NCBI GenBank assembly: GCA_021292105.1
Contig: CM037869.1
Coordinates: 50,093,234 to 50,157,233, forward strand
Direction: 5' to 3'
DNA length: 64,000 bases
DNA from: Anadara kagoshimensis
Lineage: Eukaryota; Mollusca; Bivalvia; Arcoida; Arcidae
The notes under the pieces were generated by a model. It worked only from the letters and a program-made list of their open reading frames with translations, did not search any database and was not told the DNA's origin. This document shows, one piece after another, positions 10,640-22,555 of the stretch (position 1 is its first letter; every line of letters begins with the position of its first letter). The translations under genes were made by a program, and so were the position numbers.

Positions 10640-12670
10640 TCCGATGCATGCGAGACGCGACATAAAATTAGAGAAAAAAGTGCCAAATTTATGAACACCC
10701 TACAATATAATACTAAAGACATTGTACTCATAGTTTCATAACTTATACAAACTTGTCAGTTCACGATCCGAATTGGTGTTTTTTTTTCATTTAAACACTT
10801 TTAAAAAGTTCCTTAAACTATATATTGTCAGCCCATGATCAGAATTGTTTGATTTTCCCTAGAACATTAGACAAAAATTCTTAGCTGTAAAATTCGCAAC
10901 TGAATTGTAAAATCAATTATTAGAGTGTATATCGATTTTATCTGAACTAGTTTTCTTTGATGTGATAACTTTTTAAAAATTTAAGTATTTCATACACAAG
11001 TCCTAATATAATTGAAATTTTCAGAACGCAATATATAAGTATTTCAAAATAATGATTTTCCGATTATGTGTTTATGTTGTCAAGGAAACCATATTTGTTT
11101 TATACAATTGTTCGGGTCTTTTACAAAATGTTTTAAGAAATGTTTGGGAATCTTCAAGGAAGGCAATTTCCTCTTAGAGCCAGATATAACATCAAGTGTT
11201 TATTCTGACACGTTTCTCTTAATGGTTTAAATAATGTCAACATCTTGAACATCTGTAGGACTTGTTATAGATTTCCAACATTGTCAGACCAGTTTCAATT
11301 AGATAAGCATTCACCATGCCGTGGAAGGTATTTTAATAACGATAGGACAAAAAAATTTCAGTGTGCGTGTACCGTTAACACACATTTTTTACTTTTCTGA
11401 AACAATTTATCAAATCTCAATAGAACTTGTTCAGAAATATATCATAGCCATTGCAATTCAGATTTGTTTGTTGCGTTGCCATAGCTACAACTAGGCCACG
11501 GTGAAGACGAAAGGAAAAATATATGTCACATTTGACCTATCTAGTAGTGTTGGGAATTGGTTGCAATTTTATGTTGATTATCGGTTGAGTGCAACCGATC
11601 AATCATCAGTTATAATCGATAAGCACTTTTTAATAAATAAATAAATAAATTAATAAATAAAAAATAAAAATATTACATCAGCTGTTTCATTACCAATAAC
11701 CCGTAATTTGATTAGCTGGGAAAATGAAAAACACCAATGGTAAGGAGGCTTTTAAACGAGTATCGGTTACTAGAAATGTTAATTTCTCTTGATTATGCTT
11801 TTCGGTATAGGCTATTTGCTGTAAGTTACGTACGTAAACTCGAATCAAAATTGTGTTCGGAGGACGAATGTGTTTTTCATAATCGTTTGTATTCGATTTT
11901 TCAATTCATGATCGATTGCCTAATTGGTTGAAGTAACCGACCAATCTTTGATTATTTCAATTCGATTAATTAGAACACCACTACTATTTAGGGTCTTGAG
12001 CAGCTATAGTTTTTTTTACATTTCTTGAAATCGGTTAGAAAATGGTTTGTGTGTTTTTGTTCTTAATTTTGCTTGAACAAATTTATTCTAGTTGTTATAA
12101 CTTGACTATTTGAGCAGATGATGTCATTTTTTAAGTTTTGACAATTTCTTGAAAGTATCCTCAAAATTAGGTCAATGCCATTTTTCAAGAAAATTAACTT
12201 ATTTTGTATCTTACTGGCTTTACTGCTATTTTAGCTATTTTTAATGTTTCAATTTAGAAATTATTTTTGATGTGTTTGAGAAAATATCATCAAAGATCAA
12301 AAGTCATGGGTTTATAAATGGACTTCGCTTAAAATTGCTAAAATTTTACCAGTTGTAAAGGTTTTATCATGAGTTTTCAAGTTTCGATATTTTCAAGCTT
12401 CAAAAATGTGGTCAATGTCATAAGCCTTGACTTGTTTTCCAACTTTTGCTACTATTTGAGCTACCTTGTTTTTTTTTCCAAAAAGTTAAATGTGGGCATT
12501 AATCTTTTCCTAAGTTTTTGAAACAATATTGTCTTTTATGAAGGCAACATTGCACATAAGTGTTGCAGAATAGTCAAGCACGGATACCAAATCACGGAAC
12601 AACCACTTAAACCAAAACATTGAGGTTTTTCCCATGAGCTCGACATTTCACATATTTGAAAGGAGAGAAT
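10640..12670. other. Long AT-rich spacer, no gene
   Basis: About 2 kb with no recognised gene or named repeat. A (TAAA)n-like microsatellite lies at about 11630-11672. The frame at 11737-11931 has no family features. Confidence 0.45.
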
Positions 12671-12675
12671 ATACA

Positions 12676-12878
12676 GTACTAATCTGTTTAACACTGGATT
12701 AACGAAAAGAACTCAAGGTTGTGTTGCCGAATGGGCGAGATATTGATAGCCGGTGACAGAAAGACTGGTCAGTGGTTAGAGATAGCCACCACACCCATGT
12801 GTTATTAACGATGGCGTGGTATGAGCTGCTGAATCGGCATAATTTATTAGCTTATTGTTAAACGTTAGAACATGTGAT
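12676..12878. mobile_element. Family A MITE, diverged
   Basis: Left CTGTTTAACACTGGATTAACG, right TTAGCTTATTGTTAAACGTT. The arms are more diverged than in other copies. Confidence 0.65.
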
Positions 12879-13014
12879 TAAGAAGCATAGTTTATCTTTT
12901 GTAGACTAATACAATTCTGTTTTCTCTCTGCAACTTGTTTGTATCCAATCCTGCCTTTGTAAGAAGGAAATTATTCTCTAATCAAACACATATAACTGGT
13001 CCATGTCTAAATCT

Positions 13015-13206
13015 TTATAGTCAAACCTGCATTAAAGGCCATCTCTACATAATGTTCACCTGCTTATAAAGGCCAGTGTGGTTGTATCCCAATTGTTCTT
13101 TATTCATATTGTTTGAACCTGTATATAAGGGTCACAAGTGCATAAAGGCCACTTTTACTGGTTCCCTTAGCTTGGGTGGCCTTTATAGACAGGTTTGACT
13201 GTATGC
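13015..13206. mobile_element. Family B MITE, full length
   Basis: Left TATAGTCAAACCTGCATTAA, right AGACAGGTTTGACTGTATG. Interior TATATAAGGGTCAC and CTTTTACTGGTTCCCTTAG match the other copies. Confidence 0.85.
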
Positions 13207-13224
13207 AAAAGGAAAGCAAGAACT

Positions 13225-13350
13225 TCATATTTTAAGAACATCAGGGAAAGTAAGCCGGTAGTCTGACAAGGTAAACAACTACTGCTTTTAACTACAGCGC
13301 CACGTATAAAACTATATTGAGAATGAAAGTAACTTGGAACAATGACACGT
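13225..13350 (-). repeat. Family C fragment
   Basis: CAGGGAAAGTAAGCCGG and the diverged GGTAAACAACTACTGC..GCCACGTATAAAAC are followed by TTGAGAATGAAAGTAACTTGG, the reversed outer part of family C. Confidence 0.45.
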
Positions 13351-13652
13351 TAAAGGTTGTCTGGATAGTTTAAATTATTTAGCAGATTTGGGAATTTGGA
13401 ACGCTGAGTGTGTTTTATCTCTGTTCCACCGACGCCGTTCTGTCGATATGTTTATTCTTATGCTACTTCTACCAGGTTAAATAAATAATGTATTTTGTTA
13501 ACAAAGACACAGTTTTAAAATTTTTGTTAATTTAGTCTTTTTTTTCTTGAAAAGATATTTCTTCCTGGTGGGTCATTTTATTTTTTTATTCATTCAATTT
13601 CGAACATACCATTTTTATTATCAACAGAATGTAAATTTCTATAACAATATAT

Positions 13653-13864
13653 ACAGAACAGGCCTGTCGAAAGTTTTACAATTAGCTAACGAATTAGTAT
13701 CGAATCGGCAGCTCAGGCAGCTCATACCGGCCCTTAGTTAGCTATATTTCCAAAGTAGCGGCCTTTAAGTCATTTGGCAGCTTTAAGCCACTAGCTATCC
13801 TTAACAGTCTAGCATCATCTCCTTTTCGTTAGCACAGTGTTAAATTTTCGACAGATCTGTATTG
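13653..13864. mobile_element. Family A MITE
   Basis: Left CAGGCCTGTCGAAAGTTTTA, right CACAGTGTTAAATTTTCGAC followed by AGATCTGTA. It lies 9 bp from the next copy. Confidence 0.85.
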
Positions 13865-13872
13865 CACGACTA

Positions 13873-14137
13873 CAGTACAGGCCTGTCGAAAGTTTAATAC
13901 TAAGCTTACGAATTGATGCCGAATGGGCAGCTAATCTTGGACCCTAGTTATCTACTAGAATAATTCACAGCTTTGCAGCAGCTGATATCAACTTTGGCCA
14001 GTAGCTGTAAATATTGTGGTTACTCGAGTTTTTCTGCCTGTTGGTAGCTCGGTGTAGCCTGTATATAGCCTGGTTACTCGAGCTCGACTGCCTATTGATA
14101 GCTCGGTGTTAAACTTTCAACAGGTCGGTAATGTAGT
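13873..14137. mobile_element. Family A MITE
   Basis: Left TACAGGCCTGTCGAAAGTTT, right CTCGGTGTTAAACTTTCAAC. An internal direct repeat of TGTAGCCTGTATATAGCC..GGTTACTCGAG makes it about 50 bp longer than its neighbour. Confidence 0.85.
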
Positions 14138-14317
14138 TGACATCCAAATTAAGCGTTTGTTGAAATTGCTTTTTCTCTGTATGATAGAACCTGTTCTATT
14201 ATAAATTCTACCCAATAAATCATAAAAAACGCCGTAGTCTACACAAACATCAATACCTAACTACAGGTATTTTGAAAGATAGTTCGTCTAATTGATAATT
14301 GGGTGTTGGATAAATAC

Positions 14318-14530
14318 AGTAGAGGCCTGTCGAACGTTTAACACTGTGCTATCGAAAAGGAGACGAAGCTCGAGTATAGATTGTCTGAGACATAGTTAGC
14401 CAGTTGACAAAATCTGCCGAATTATATAAGGATAGCTTAGTCGGGATATAGCCAACCAGAGGCCGGGGTGAGCTGTGGGTGTGACACTAAATCGTTAGCT
14501 GAATGTTAAACGTTTGACAGGCCTGTTTTA
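14318..14530. mobile_element. Family A MITE upstream of E1
   Basis: Left AGGCCTGTCGAACGTTTAAC, right GAATGTTAAACGTTTGACAG followed by GCCTGT. It ends about 205 bp upstream of the E1 start codon. Confidence 0.85.
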
Positions 14531-14734
14531 TATCCTAAAATCTATTGGTTGTTTGGCAGCAGAGAAGCGCTTAAAGACACGTGGATCGTTCCATTCAAGA
14601 TAATTAAAAAATCAAAGCAAAAGGGACTGTAACATCACAGTTCATTAGTTCGCACTTGGGAATATACGGCATCCACACCTGTCTTTACAGAAGGTTAAGA
14701 TTTAGAAGTTCTGTTTTGAAATTAAAACTTCAAG

Positions 14735-14817
14735 ATGTCAGTAATTTTCGGAGCTTACCATCGTATGGCAAAGAAGAAGGAAATAGAGAACAAATTAAAA
14801 AGAAAGGCACAACAACA
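14735..14817 (+). CDS. Alternative first coding exon E1 (basic helical N-terminus)
   Basis: ATG at 14735 opens 27 codons plus two bases. It encodes MSVIFGAYHRM.. followed by a Lys/Glu-rich stretch ending ..KLKRKAQQ, with CA left to start a Gln codon. An in-frame TAA at 14723-14725 shows that this ATG is the first available start. The exon ends at CA|GTAAGT, a canonical donor. Joined to the exon at 59911, the split codon becomes CAG (Gln) and the frame continues. E2 and E3 give related peptides (shared MS[VL][IL].. start, then [RK]-Q/K-K-x-[IV]-E-x-x-[LM]-K-[RK]-[RK]-A), the same phase and the same donor, so three chance ORFs are unlikely. The peptide is basic and probably helical, with no signal peptide. 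Function is not known. No clear TATA box is seen. The longer frame at 14656-15003 is in a different reading frame and is a shadow. Confidence 0.75.
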
Positions 14818-14869
14818 GTAAGTACAACAATTATAAATACCACGCTAAGTAGGAACTGTTTTACTAAAA

Positions 14870-16335
14870 TGACAAATTTTCTTTCAATTCTTTTCAGCAT
14901 TATAAACACCTGTTGTGGACTTGCACTGTGTTTTTTTTATTACAACTTGTTTTGTATTGCAGAAAGAACACTTGTTTTACAAGCAACATTAAGCAAGATC
15001 TAGCTTAAATTTGTTCGAACTTTTCATTTTATTAGGTGGGAACTATGTATATATATGTTACTAAAAATGTAAAAAAAAAAAAATAAAATAAATAAACTAA
15101 CCAAAAACCGTGTTTGTAGTTAGTGCAATTATTAGATAAGCAACATAACGTGGGATCTTCGATACCGAAATGTCAGAACTTTTTTCAACTCTTTTTAGCA
15201 TTTTAAATCTCTTATAAGTACATTTGCTTTTTTAACCAAATCGTTTTAATTTTCAGCTGATACACTACGTAAGATGGGATATAGGATACGAAAGTGTTAG
15301 AACTTTTCAACTCGTTAAGCAACATAGTCCCATTTGGCGATTTTGTGAACTATTTTTTTATTTTGTTGAAAAAACATCCCGTTTTTGCAGCAAGGAGAAT
15401 AATTTGACAAGCCATATCAAGTGGTATCTCGTTTACCAATTCTTTTAAACACCTTTTTATATAGCATTATAAGTCTTGTTTGGAGACATTTTGAAGCAAT
15501 CTGTTTTGTTTTGCAGCTAACCAATCGTTTTGTTTTGCAGTAATTACAATTATGTGGTAGACCACAGTGAAATCTAGAATCCCCAAAAATGTAAAAAAAA
15601 ACCAAAAAAAAAAAAAAAAAACCCAAAAAACAAAAAAACAAAAAACAAAAAACAAACCGTAAAGCAAAATTTAATAAAATTAGGTAGGATATAGGATACT
15701 AAAATGTCAAAATTCTTCAACTCTTTTCAGCATTATAAATGCCGTTTGCATTGTCGTTTTTATCAAACCGTATTGTTTTGCAGCAGGTTCAAGTATTTGA
15801 CAAAGAGAATTAAGTGAGATCTAGTTTACAATTTTGTTAGGAACTTTTTATCTCCTTTTAAGCATTATATTTTATTTAATACCTTTTTGAGACTGTACAT
15901 TGTTTTTCAAACCAAACCTTTTTATTTTGCAGTAAGTATAATTTTTTGACAAACCACATCAATAAAGAGGGATCTAAGATACCAATTGCAAAAATGGTTA
16001 AAGATTTCAAATCGTTTAAACATTGTAAATTCCTTTTGGCAAACTCTATAGATTGATTAGTTTGACTAAACCGTTTTATACAGCACTATACAGTTTCCTG
16101 TATTTGACATGCCACATTAAGTGGATTCAAATTTACAAAAAACATCATAACTTTTTCAACTCTTTTAGCATTCCTTTTGGTAATTCTGCGCATTGTGTTT
16201 TTAAACAAATAGTTTTAATTTGCAACAAGTACCACACAATTATTTATTTTTTGACAAGCCAAATTAACTAAGATCTAGATAAGTTACATTAAGTTAGATA
16301 TGACAAAGCATTTTAGCGTTAGGCACCCTTTTTGG
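14870..16335. repeat. Degenerate ~150-bp tandem array with acceptor-like motifs
   Basis: Roughly nine or ten diverged units follow E1. Each has a T-rich run ending in TTTTCAGCATTATAAA or GTTTTGCAG, then TTTGACAA(G/A)CCA.., then a (G)GATCTAG-type word (near 14985, 15148, 15275, 15420, 15680, 15815, 15970 and 16270). The T-tract plus CAG resembles a splice acceptor. No open frame is conserved between units. Poly-A and C-rich runs at 15590-15655 interrupt it; the phenylalanine-rich minus-strand frames there are shadows. Confidence 0.6.
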
Positions 16336-16339
16336 GAAC

Positions 16340-17290
16340 TTATGCATCGTTTTAAAAGCGATCTGTTTTGTTATACAACTACAGTTGAAACTCAATTAAT
16401 CTCCAAGTTTGTGCAGACAACGTTTAGCGTTATAAATGGGAGTTGTCAATACATTGAGTGAAGCTTAAAAAGAACAAAAACTGGTTTTGACACTTTGTGT
16501 TAATGAGCAAGGTGGCAAAGTTGTCGAGAGAAAATGTAACGAGATTTCGCAGTATTTATTAAAAGTAACGTAGCTTCCATCGCTATTGTCTGTTACACAG
16601 GATTTATGCATGCATTGTAACGCCACTTAGCCATATTGCATAAACGCGCACGACACGCCTATGTAAGGGATTTCACCGCATAAAGTTGTCGGCTACGTAT
16701 ATCCGGCGGCTCCATCGCACCGCTATGTGCATTACAGTGCATGACTCCGTGATATAAATAGAGAAACCGGAAAAAACGATTAGAATGAACCTTGTCTAAA
16801 TTAACAAACGATTAAATCTCTTTGTTTTAGATCAAAACGAAACTTCAGGAAGGTGCTTTTAACAAAGTATACAAAGTCCTTTGATCTCCTAAAAGAAAGT
16901 ATCCGGGTGAAACGCGTGGTCTTGTAATGGATTTGTTGGTTCAGTGGGTAAAACAAACAATACTAAACACACGTTTACAATTTAAGCATTACTCTCAATA
17001 TAAAATTTCTTTTCTCAGATTGACGTTATTTTTCGATGAACTGTAATTGTAAATAGTTCCGTAATGGTATATAAAAAGTTTTGATGCACTAACTTAACAA
17101 ATTGACCCAATTGATATTTCTTGTTTAATGCCTTGTCTTCAAACTGAAATTTTCAAAAAAAAAAAAAAAAAAAAAATAACAAAGAGGGAGTCGTTTGAGT
17201 TCTTAAATGTGAAAATGTCAAGATTTTTAGTTTTTCTATATAGACAAACATTTGCATGGTTGTAGATACTGAAACAGATGTTTGATTTTT
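16340..17290. other. Unassigned spacer
   Basis: No gene seen. A poly-A run of about 22 lies at 17155-17177. Moderate GC between 16560 and 16770 without a recognisable element. Confidence 0.35.
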
Positions 17291-17299
17291 AATTGTTCA

Positions 17300-17445
17300 T
17301 TATTTACCCTTTCGGAGCATCCAGCCTCACTTTCATGGCGGACGTTCACGTGTTCAACCTAACTTGTCAGTTTCAAATTTTAATTTGGCTTCTGGATAGT
17401 GATTCGAACATGGATTGGTATGTTAGTTTTTGATCACCAAGGTCT
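17300..17445 (+). repeat. Family C copy
   Basis: TTACCCTTTCGGAGCATCCA, CTCACTTTCATGGCGGACG, CTAACTTGTCAGTTTCAAA and GTGATTCGAACATGGATTGG match the family C order in plus orientation. Confidence 0.7.
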
Positions 17446-17774
17446 GAACGGCGACACTGTAAAATATTAAACATAAACCGCTTCTCGATTCAGAAGTCGT
17501 CGGAAAAATATCAGACAGCAAAAGCAAAGGCTTATATATAATTTAACATTTAGACTTAATTGATGACGGTTTGCAGTGATAAAACATGATTTCGGTAATA
17601 AATTGCAATAATATTAATATTGTTAATGCAATGTAACAATTTCAAAGAGAAATATTCATAGCACAAAAACGTACAAGTTTTAAAAATCGAGTTGAAATCA
17701 GATGAATGACATTTTATCGAGAATTTTGGTATCTCGTGAATAAACATAATCTTTTCTTAATCTTAAGTTAATTA

Positions 17775-18120
17775 AACCACTGCTGTAGATAAGTTGGTAG
17801 AGTGCTCGCTCCGTAAGTGAGAGGTCGTGGGTTTGATCCCCGGGCGGGCCTGACCCAAGAATTGATAGTGGGTAGTGACTGTTCTTTCGCCAAGCACTCG
17901 GCATTACGAAATGAAAACCACAGTTCTTTTGGATGGGTCCTAAAATAAACGAGGTCCCGTGTTACGGTGTGCTTGGCACGATGAAGAACGTTAACCCTGC
18001 TGTATAATGTCACCAGCGCAACGCACAGGCAAACTTTCTGCACTTTTGACTACAGCAGGCGACGTCTCGATATAAGTAAAATATTCTTGACTAGGGCGTT
18101 AAACACAATTACTCAACTCA
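17775..18120 (+). mobile_element. SINE-1 copy with best-preserved tRNA-like head
   Basis: Box A-like TAAGTTGGTAGAGTG (about 17790) and box B GGGTTTGATCCCC (about 17830) are spaced as in a tRNA, followed by GGGCCTGACCCAAG. The core reads TGTTCTTTCGCCAAGCACTC and CCGTGTTACGGTGTGCTTGG. The tail is CGATATAAGTAAAATATTC then TTGACTAGGGCG, ending in an AATTACTCAACTCAACT run. The overlapping minus-strand frames (17698-18043) are shadows. Confidence 0.85.
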
Positions 18121-18187
18121 ACTCTTTAGTTAATTACACATGTACTTATATCATATTTATACTTTTGAATCCCCATTTTAGTATATA

Positions 18188-18353
18188 ATAGTCAAATCGG
18201 TCTATAAAGGCCACCTAATGGAACCAGTAAAAGTGACCTTTATGGGCAGGTGGTCTTTATAAACAGGTTCAAATAATATGAACAAAGAACAATTGGAATA
18301 CAATCTACTGGCCTTATATAGGGGTGGCCTTTAAGGCAGGTTTGATTGTACAA
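18188..18353. mobile_element. Family B MITE
   Basis: Left AGTCAAATCGGTCTATAAAG, right TTTAAGGCAGGTTTGATTGT. The interior is reversed relative to the copies at 2.8 and 13 kb. Confidence 0.8.
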
Positions 18354-18355
18354 CT

Positions 18356-19025
18356 ATTTTGGATAATTTTTCAGTTTTGGACACTTAACAAAAAAAATCC
18401 GTTTCTTGGTCTCGGAAAGTTTCAAACTACAACACCGAACACAATTGGTCTCCAGTGTACATAAAATTCGCCCCTTGTACAATATGTTGACATTATTATA
18501 ACGTTTATCATAACGTGTTTATCATTATTTACTAATATTATTCCTCAGAAATATGTTTTTACTGAAAACCATTATAAACACCCCGGACAATATAATTGTA
18601 TTTAAGGCCAGAGCTCCGGGCCGATCGTTATATAAATTATCTCCCCTGATGAGACGTTGTTCCCGTGGGAGCCTCGGTCCCCATGTCATTTTTGGGCTGA
18701 CTGCCTAGTCCATAATCTGCCATATGGCCCCAAAGCCCCCTAAGAATTTGTTATGTATAGCTACTAATATAAAATCATCCACATTTGAGCATGAATCATT
18801 GATAGTAACATTCGTATGTTGTCAAAACAGAAGATTTTAAGAGACTAGAAAATTGATAGATCTAAAGACGAGTTTTTTTTATATTTAGTGTTCTGGTCGT
18901 AAATGCCAGCAATTTTGTACTTTGGATGCGTGCATTTGAAATCTTTTTTTAGTTTTTTTTGTAGTCATATAAGCTATTAAATATTGATTTACCAGAATTT
19001 GTGCCCTTGATAAAAAACATTTAAT
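18356..19025. other. Unassigned spacer
   Basis: A GC-richer block at 18590-18740 (AGAGCTCCGGGCCGATCG.., CCCGTGGGAGCCTCGGTCC) stands out from its AT-rich surroundings, but I cannot assign it to a gene or element. Confidence 0.35.
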
Positions 19026-19032
19026 AACATAT

Positions 19033-19383
19033 CAAGGGCGTAGCTGAGCATACGCACATACGACTATGCGTAAGTTAATTTTGTCAAATATCATATTTAA
19101 AAATGTTAAAAATTATTATTTGGCAGCTATATTTAAAAAAAACCTTGAAACTGAAACTATCATAATGAACAAGACGATTTATGCATATGAATCAATGTAC
19201 AATTCAGTGGTCGTTTGAATTTCGTTTTGAAGTTTAGTCGAAAAAATTTGCAGATAAGGGTCGAAATTCATGGAAAACGCATCATTTTTGATGTATTTTT
19301 TCATGCCCCAATACCCCTAGAAAAACGACACATTTTTAGTGTTTACAGTGCGTGATTTACCAACATGCTCAGCTACGCCCCTG
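19033..19383. mobile_element. Family G foldback element
   Basis: The left AAGGGCGTAGCTGAGCAT is mirrored at the right by ATGCTCAGCTACGCCCC. The interior is AT-rich with no ORF; the frame at 19365-19649 starts in the right arm and is probably not coding. Confidence 0.65.
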
Positions 19384-19661
19384 CATATGGTACATTACGT
19401 ATGGAGAACACAGGTATTAACACCGTCAACATTGTTATGTGGCAAACATGCAAAGTTTATGGTTTAACTGCAAATCCTAAAACTACCCGTGTATTGCGTG
19501 GATCCAACAATTCTTATTACATATCAATGTTGTTTGCATCTGATAATAAACATATAACAAAAAGTTGTTATGTATTTCGTTTTCCTGTGAGTACATACTG
19601 TTTACTTCTATCCGTCGTTCTTTCCAACCAATTTGTTTTCTTGTTTTAGTAAAAACTAAAC

Positions 19662-19910
19662 ACTTATTATACCCCCGCTTAAAAAGTGGGGGTATATAGT
19701 GATAGGGGTGTCCGTCCGTCCTTCCGTTACACCTTAGGGTACCTATCTCTTATCCGCAACTCCTCCTAAACCTTTCAATGGATTTTCATGAAACTTTCAC
19801 ACAATCTTTGTGATATAATGCACCTCCTATTTTAAAAAAAGCGGGGGGGGGGGGGTTGTTGGTATGTTTTATGAGCTTGTGGCTCACAGTTTTTCTAGTT
19901 TTATTTTCAA
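19662..19910 (+). repeat. Family H repeat
   Basis: ATACCCCCGCTTAAAAAGTG, ACTATATA complement, GTCCGTCCGTCC, CACCTTAGGGTACCTATCTC, TTTTCATGAAACTTTCACAC and GAGCTTGTGGCTCACAG occur in this order. The same sequence occurs reversed at 60590-60868. It contains a G homopolymer at about 19844. Confidence 0.8.
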
Positions 19911-20112
19911 ATGTTCTCTCATATAAATATGCATTGCATTAAAACGTATATCTCTTAACAAGACTGATGATAACAGTAACATACATATAAAAGATTTCTG
20001 AGTCATGTTTATGTTCCCTGGAGAACGACTTTGATCTTGTTTATATTCTTTCGAAAAGCAATTTATGTAATTTTGCAAACTATTTAAAATTAATGAAAAT
20101 GTTTGTATTGAT

Positions 20113-20365
20113 TTTAGCGATAGACAGGCAGACAACTTTGACCTGTCTGTTTTGATTTTTCATTAGGACTATTCATATACGATGATCAAACCAATACAAT
20201 GGTATTGTTAGAAGTAACAGTTATAACATACACAGCGCATGGTTCCCCATGATGTAGATAATCATCTGTGTTCCTTTTACACAATTGTTCTGGCCCCTGT
20301 TGGTCCGTAATAAATATTGAAATTTAAGATTTAGCGGACAGGTCAATGTTGTTTGCCTATACTTG
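20113..20365. mobile_element. Family F element
   Basis: Left GACAACTTTGACCTGTCTG and right GACAGGTCAATGTTGTTTGC are inverted. The interior shares ATTAGGA(C/A)TATTCATATA, GGTCCGTAATAAATATT and the ends with the copy at 44580. Confidence 0.65.
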
Positions 20366-20830
20366 AAAATTGTTTTAACTTTAAATTTGCTTATGAAATA
20401 ATGCATAGAAACGTCTTGTCAAAGAACAAATTAGCTTAATTAGCAAATTTTCAAAGTGTTTACTTTTCTTTTGGATTGTAATTTTGGCATAGACTGATAT
20501 ATTTGTTTTTATAAGCACTATTAGTGTGGATTTACATTAATGTCGTTGCACAATCCAATTTCTTTAAATAAGCGAGTAACATTTTTAAAAGAAAATCCAT
20601 GTCGCTTGATTTTAAAACTGTTTCAATACTTGCATTCTGTTCTTTCAAAAAGTTGTTATATTTCAATGAAATTGGTACAAATTTCAATTTTATGCATGTA
20701 CTAAAAGAAAAGATTATTGTCATCTATCCATCCATAAATAACTATACCAATTTATATGTGCCATAGGTTTGTATTGCAATCATCATGTCAAATTCCATCC
20801 AAAGAATTTATATATTGAAGTTTATGCAGC

Positions 20831-20888
20831 TGTCATGTGCTACTTTTGAATGTATTATTTCATAAAAATTCAAAAGTAGCACATGACA
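20831..20888. repeat. Perfect 21-bp hairpin with 16-nt loop
   Basis: TGTCATGTGCTACTTTTGAA plus T at 20831-20851 pairs exactly with 20868-20888. Stem and loop dimensions are similar to a small pre-miRNA or an MITE remnant; nothing else supports an RNA gene. Confidence 0.8.
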
Positions 20889-20914
20889 TAGCAGTTACGA
20901 GCTTAAATTACCTA

Positions 20915-21118
20915 TTATACCGGTTTTAATTTTACAGCACTAGACGGCCGTTTCAAAATACAATTCCTCATCAGTAGTGCTTGGACCAACATTATAAAAC
21001 CAAAATCATTTTGAAGATGTTGAAAAGCTACCCAAAGGACCAAAATATATTTTGCCAAATTAAGCTAAGGAAATACTTTGCATAAGGGAGTATACCTTAG
21101 TTTAGCTTAAACAAGTCT
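20915..21118 (-). repeat. Family D copy
   Basis: Reversed: TTTTACAGCACTAGACGGCC, CATCAGTAGTGCTTGGACCA, CCAAAGGACCAAAATATATT and GGGAGTATACCTTAGTTT appear in family D order. Confidence 0.8.
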
Positions 21119-21119
21119 T

Positions 21120-21540
21120 TTTTTTCTTGAAAAAGATTTTCTATTTTTTCTTGAAACTGATGGGTAAACTATAAAAGCCTTAGTTGAATGATGATGTTTG
21201 TTTTGGAGATTTTCTGTAATACATGTCGTATTGATGGCAGTTTAAACAACATGTATAGTTATTAATTTATGGATGACATTGTGTATATATGTGTATATTG
21301 GGTCATTAGAATCTCTTCAGATGTCAACATGTTATGAAGAGTAAACTGATGACCGTATTAGTATCATCATTCTTAATAATTAACCATTCATATGCTCCTC
21401 ATTAAGGGATAATTCATAAGTGTACAGTACCGCACTATTGCAAAATTAACAGTGAATGAATTTGTGCTGAATCTGTAGCCGTTCATCTTCATAATGAATA
21501 CATATCTCCACGGCTTTTCAGCAGTTGTTACAATTGATAG
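21120..21540. other. Unassigned spacer
   Basis: AT-rich with no supported feature. Confidence 0.3.
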
Positions 21541-21544
21541 ACCT

Positions 21545-21755
21545 ATCAGATGTTTCACACAGAGCTTACGGAAGGCACCGAAGCTCGGTTGCCAAGTGCC
21601 CGAGATATGGTTATCTAGTGGCCGAAAAGAGCTGTCGAAATAGACATAAAAATGCCGGTAAGATATAGCTAACGAGGGACCAAGATAAACTCTAGATTCG
21701 GCTTCAATTCGGAATTCGTAAGCCCAGTGTTAAACTTCCGTCAGGTCTGTACATG
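21545..21755. mobile_element. Family A MITE
   Basis: The left end is degraded (CAGATGTTTCACACAGAGC). The interior GCCGAAAAGAGCTGTCGAAA is present and the right end is AGTGTTAAACTTCCGTCAGG. Confidence 0.75.
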
Positions 21756-21787
21756 TTCTCTCTGATTTTGGTCACTAGAAATCCATA

Positions 21788-21853
21788 CTTCAGCCGCTCA
21801 TCAGCCGTTTTTCGATTCCTTTTGGTTAGTTCAGTGTTAAATTTTAAACAGGT
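21788..21853. mobile_element. Family A right-end fragment
   Basis: CAGTGTTAAATTTTAAACAG followed by GTCTTTACTGTA. Confidence 0.55.
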
Positions 21854-21967
21854 CTTTACTGTATTTAATCAACAGAGATAACAATCGTATTCTCCTCAGT
21901 AACGGGTAATTGATAATTGTGTGACAAGTTGACTTTGATTTATAGAATGTAATCATACCACACAGCA

Positions 21968-22196
21968 CAGGCATGTTGAAAGTCTAACACTTAGCTAAAT
22001 GTCCGTGAACGTGAAACGAATTAGAACAGAACTGGTTGCGTCATCTCGGAACTTGTTAGCTATTCTGGTGGCTGTTATCAATATCTTGACAGATTTTTGG
22101 ACACTACACATCCATATGTCTCGGTCAGTGGGCAGCTGAGCTTCAACCCATTTTTGTTAGCTCGTTTCTAAACTTTCGACAGGTCTGTACTGTATT
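21968..22196. mobile_element. Family A MITE
   Basis: Left CAGGCATGTTGAAAGTCTAA, right TTCTAAACTTTCGACAGGTC followed by TGTACTGTA. Confidence 0.8.
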
Positions 22197-22477
22197 TTTC
22201 AGATTTCTGATTGAAATAGAACAAATGACAATCAAATATGGTAAATATTACAATTCTTTTTGCATTTTATTCCGTTTCTTTAAAACTTATATACTTTTCA
22301 AAAAATATATATCCCTATACCGATCGATGCGAACGGTCGTCTAGTGCTGGAAGTTCATAATTAATACATTTGATAATTACTGTGCGACAAATTATACTTT
22401 TAATGATAAATATTTAAAAAAAATGCATGTTCATTATATGAAAATAACACTACGGTATTTCAGTTGGTATTTACCTG

Positions 22478-22548
22478 GTGGCGTTTTGATATAAGTGAAA
22501 TATTCTTGAATGGAGCACAAAACCCCATTCATTCAATCAAACCTTTGA
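22478..22548 (+). mobile_element. SINE-1 tail fragment
   Basis: GGCGTTTTGATATAAGTGAA then ATATTCTTGAATGGAGC, ending in CATTCATTCAATCAA. Confidence 0.65.
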
Positions 22549-22555
22549 TTTGATT

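Noticed and set aside
14656-15003. 115-codon plus-strand ORF over E1
   Set aside because: It is in a different frame from the conserved E1 peptide and runs through the E1 donor into the tandem array; no homology to E2 or E3.
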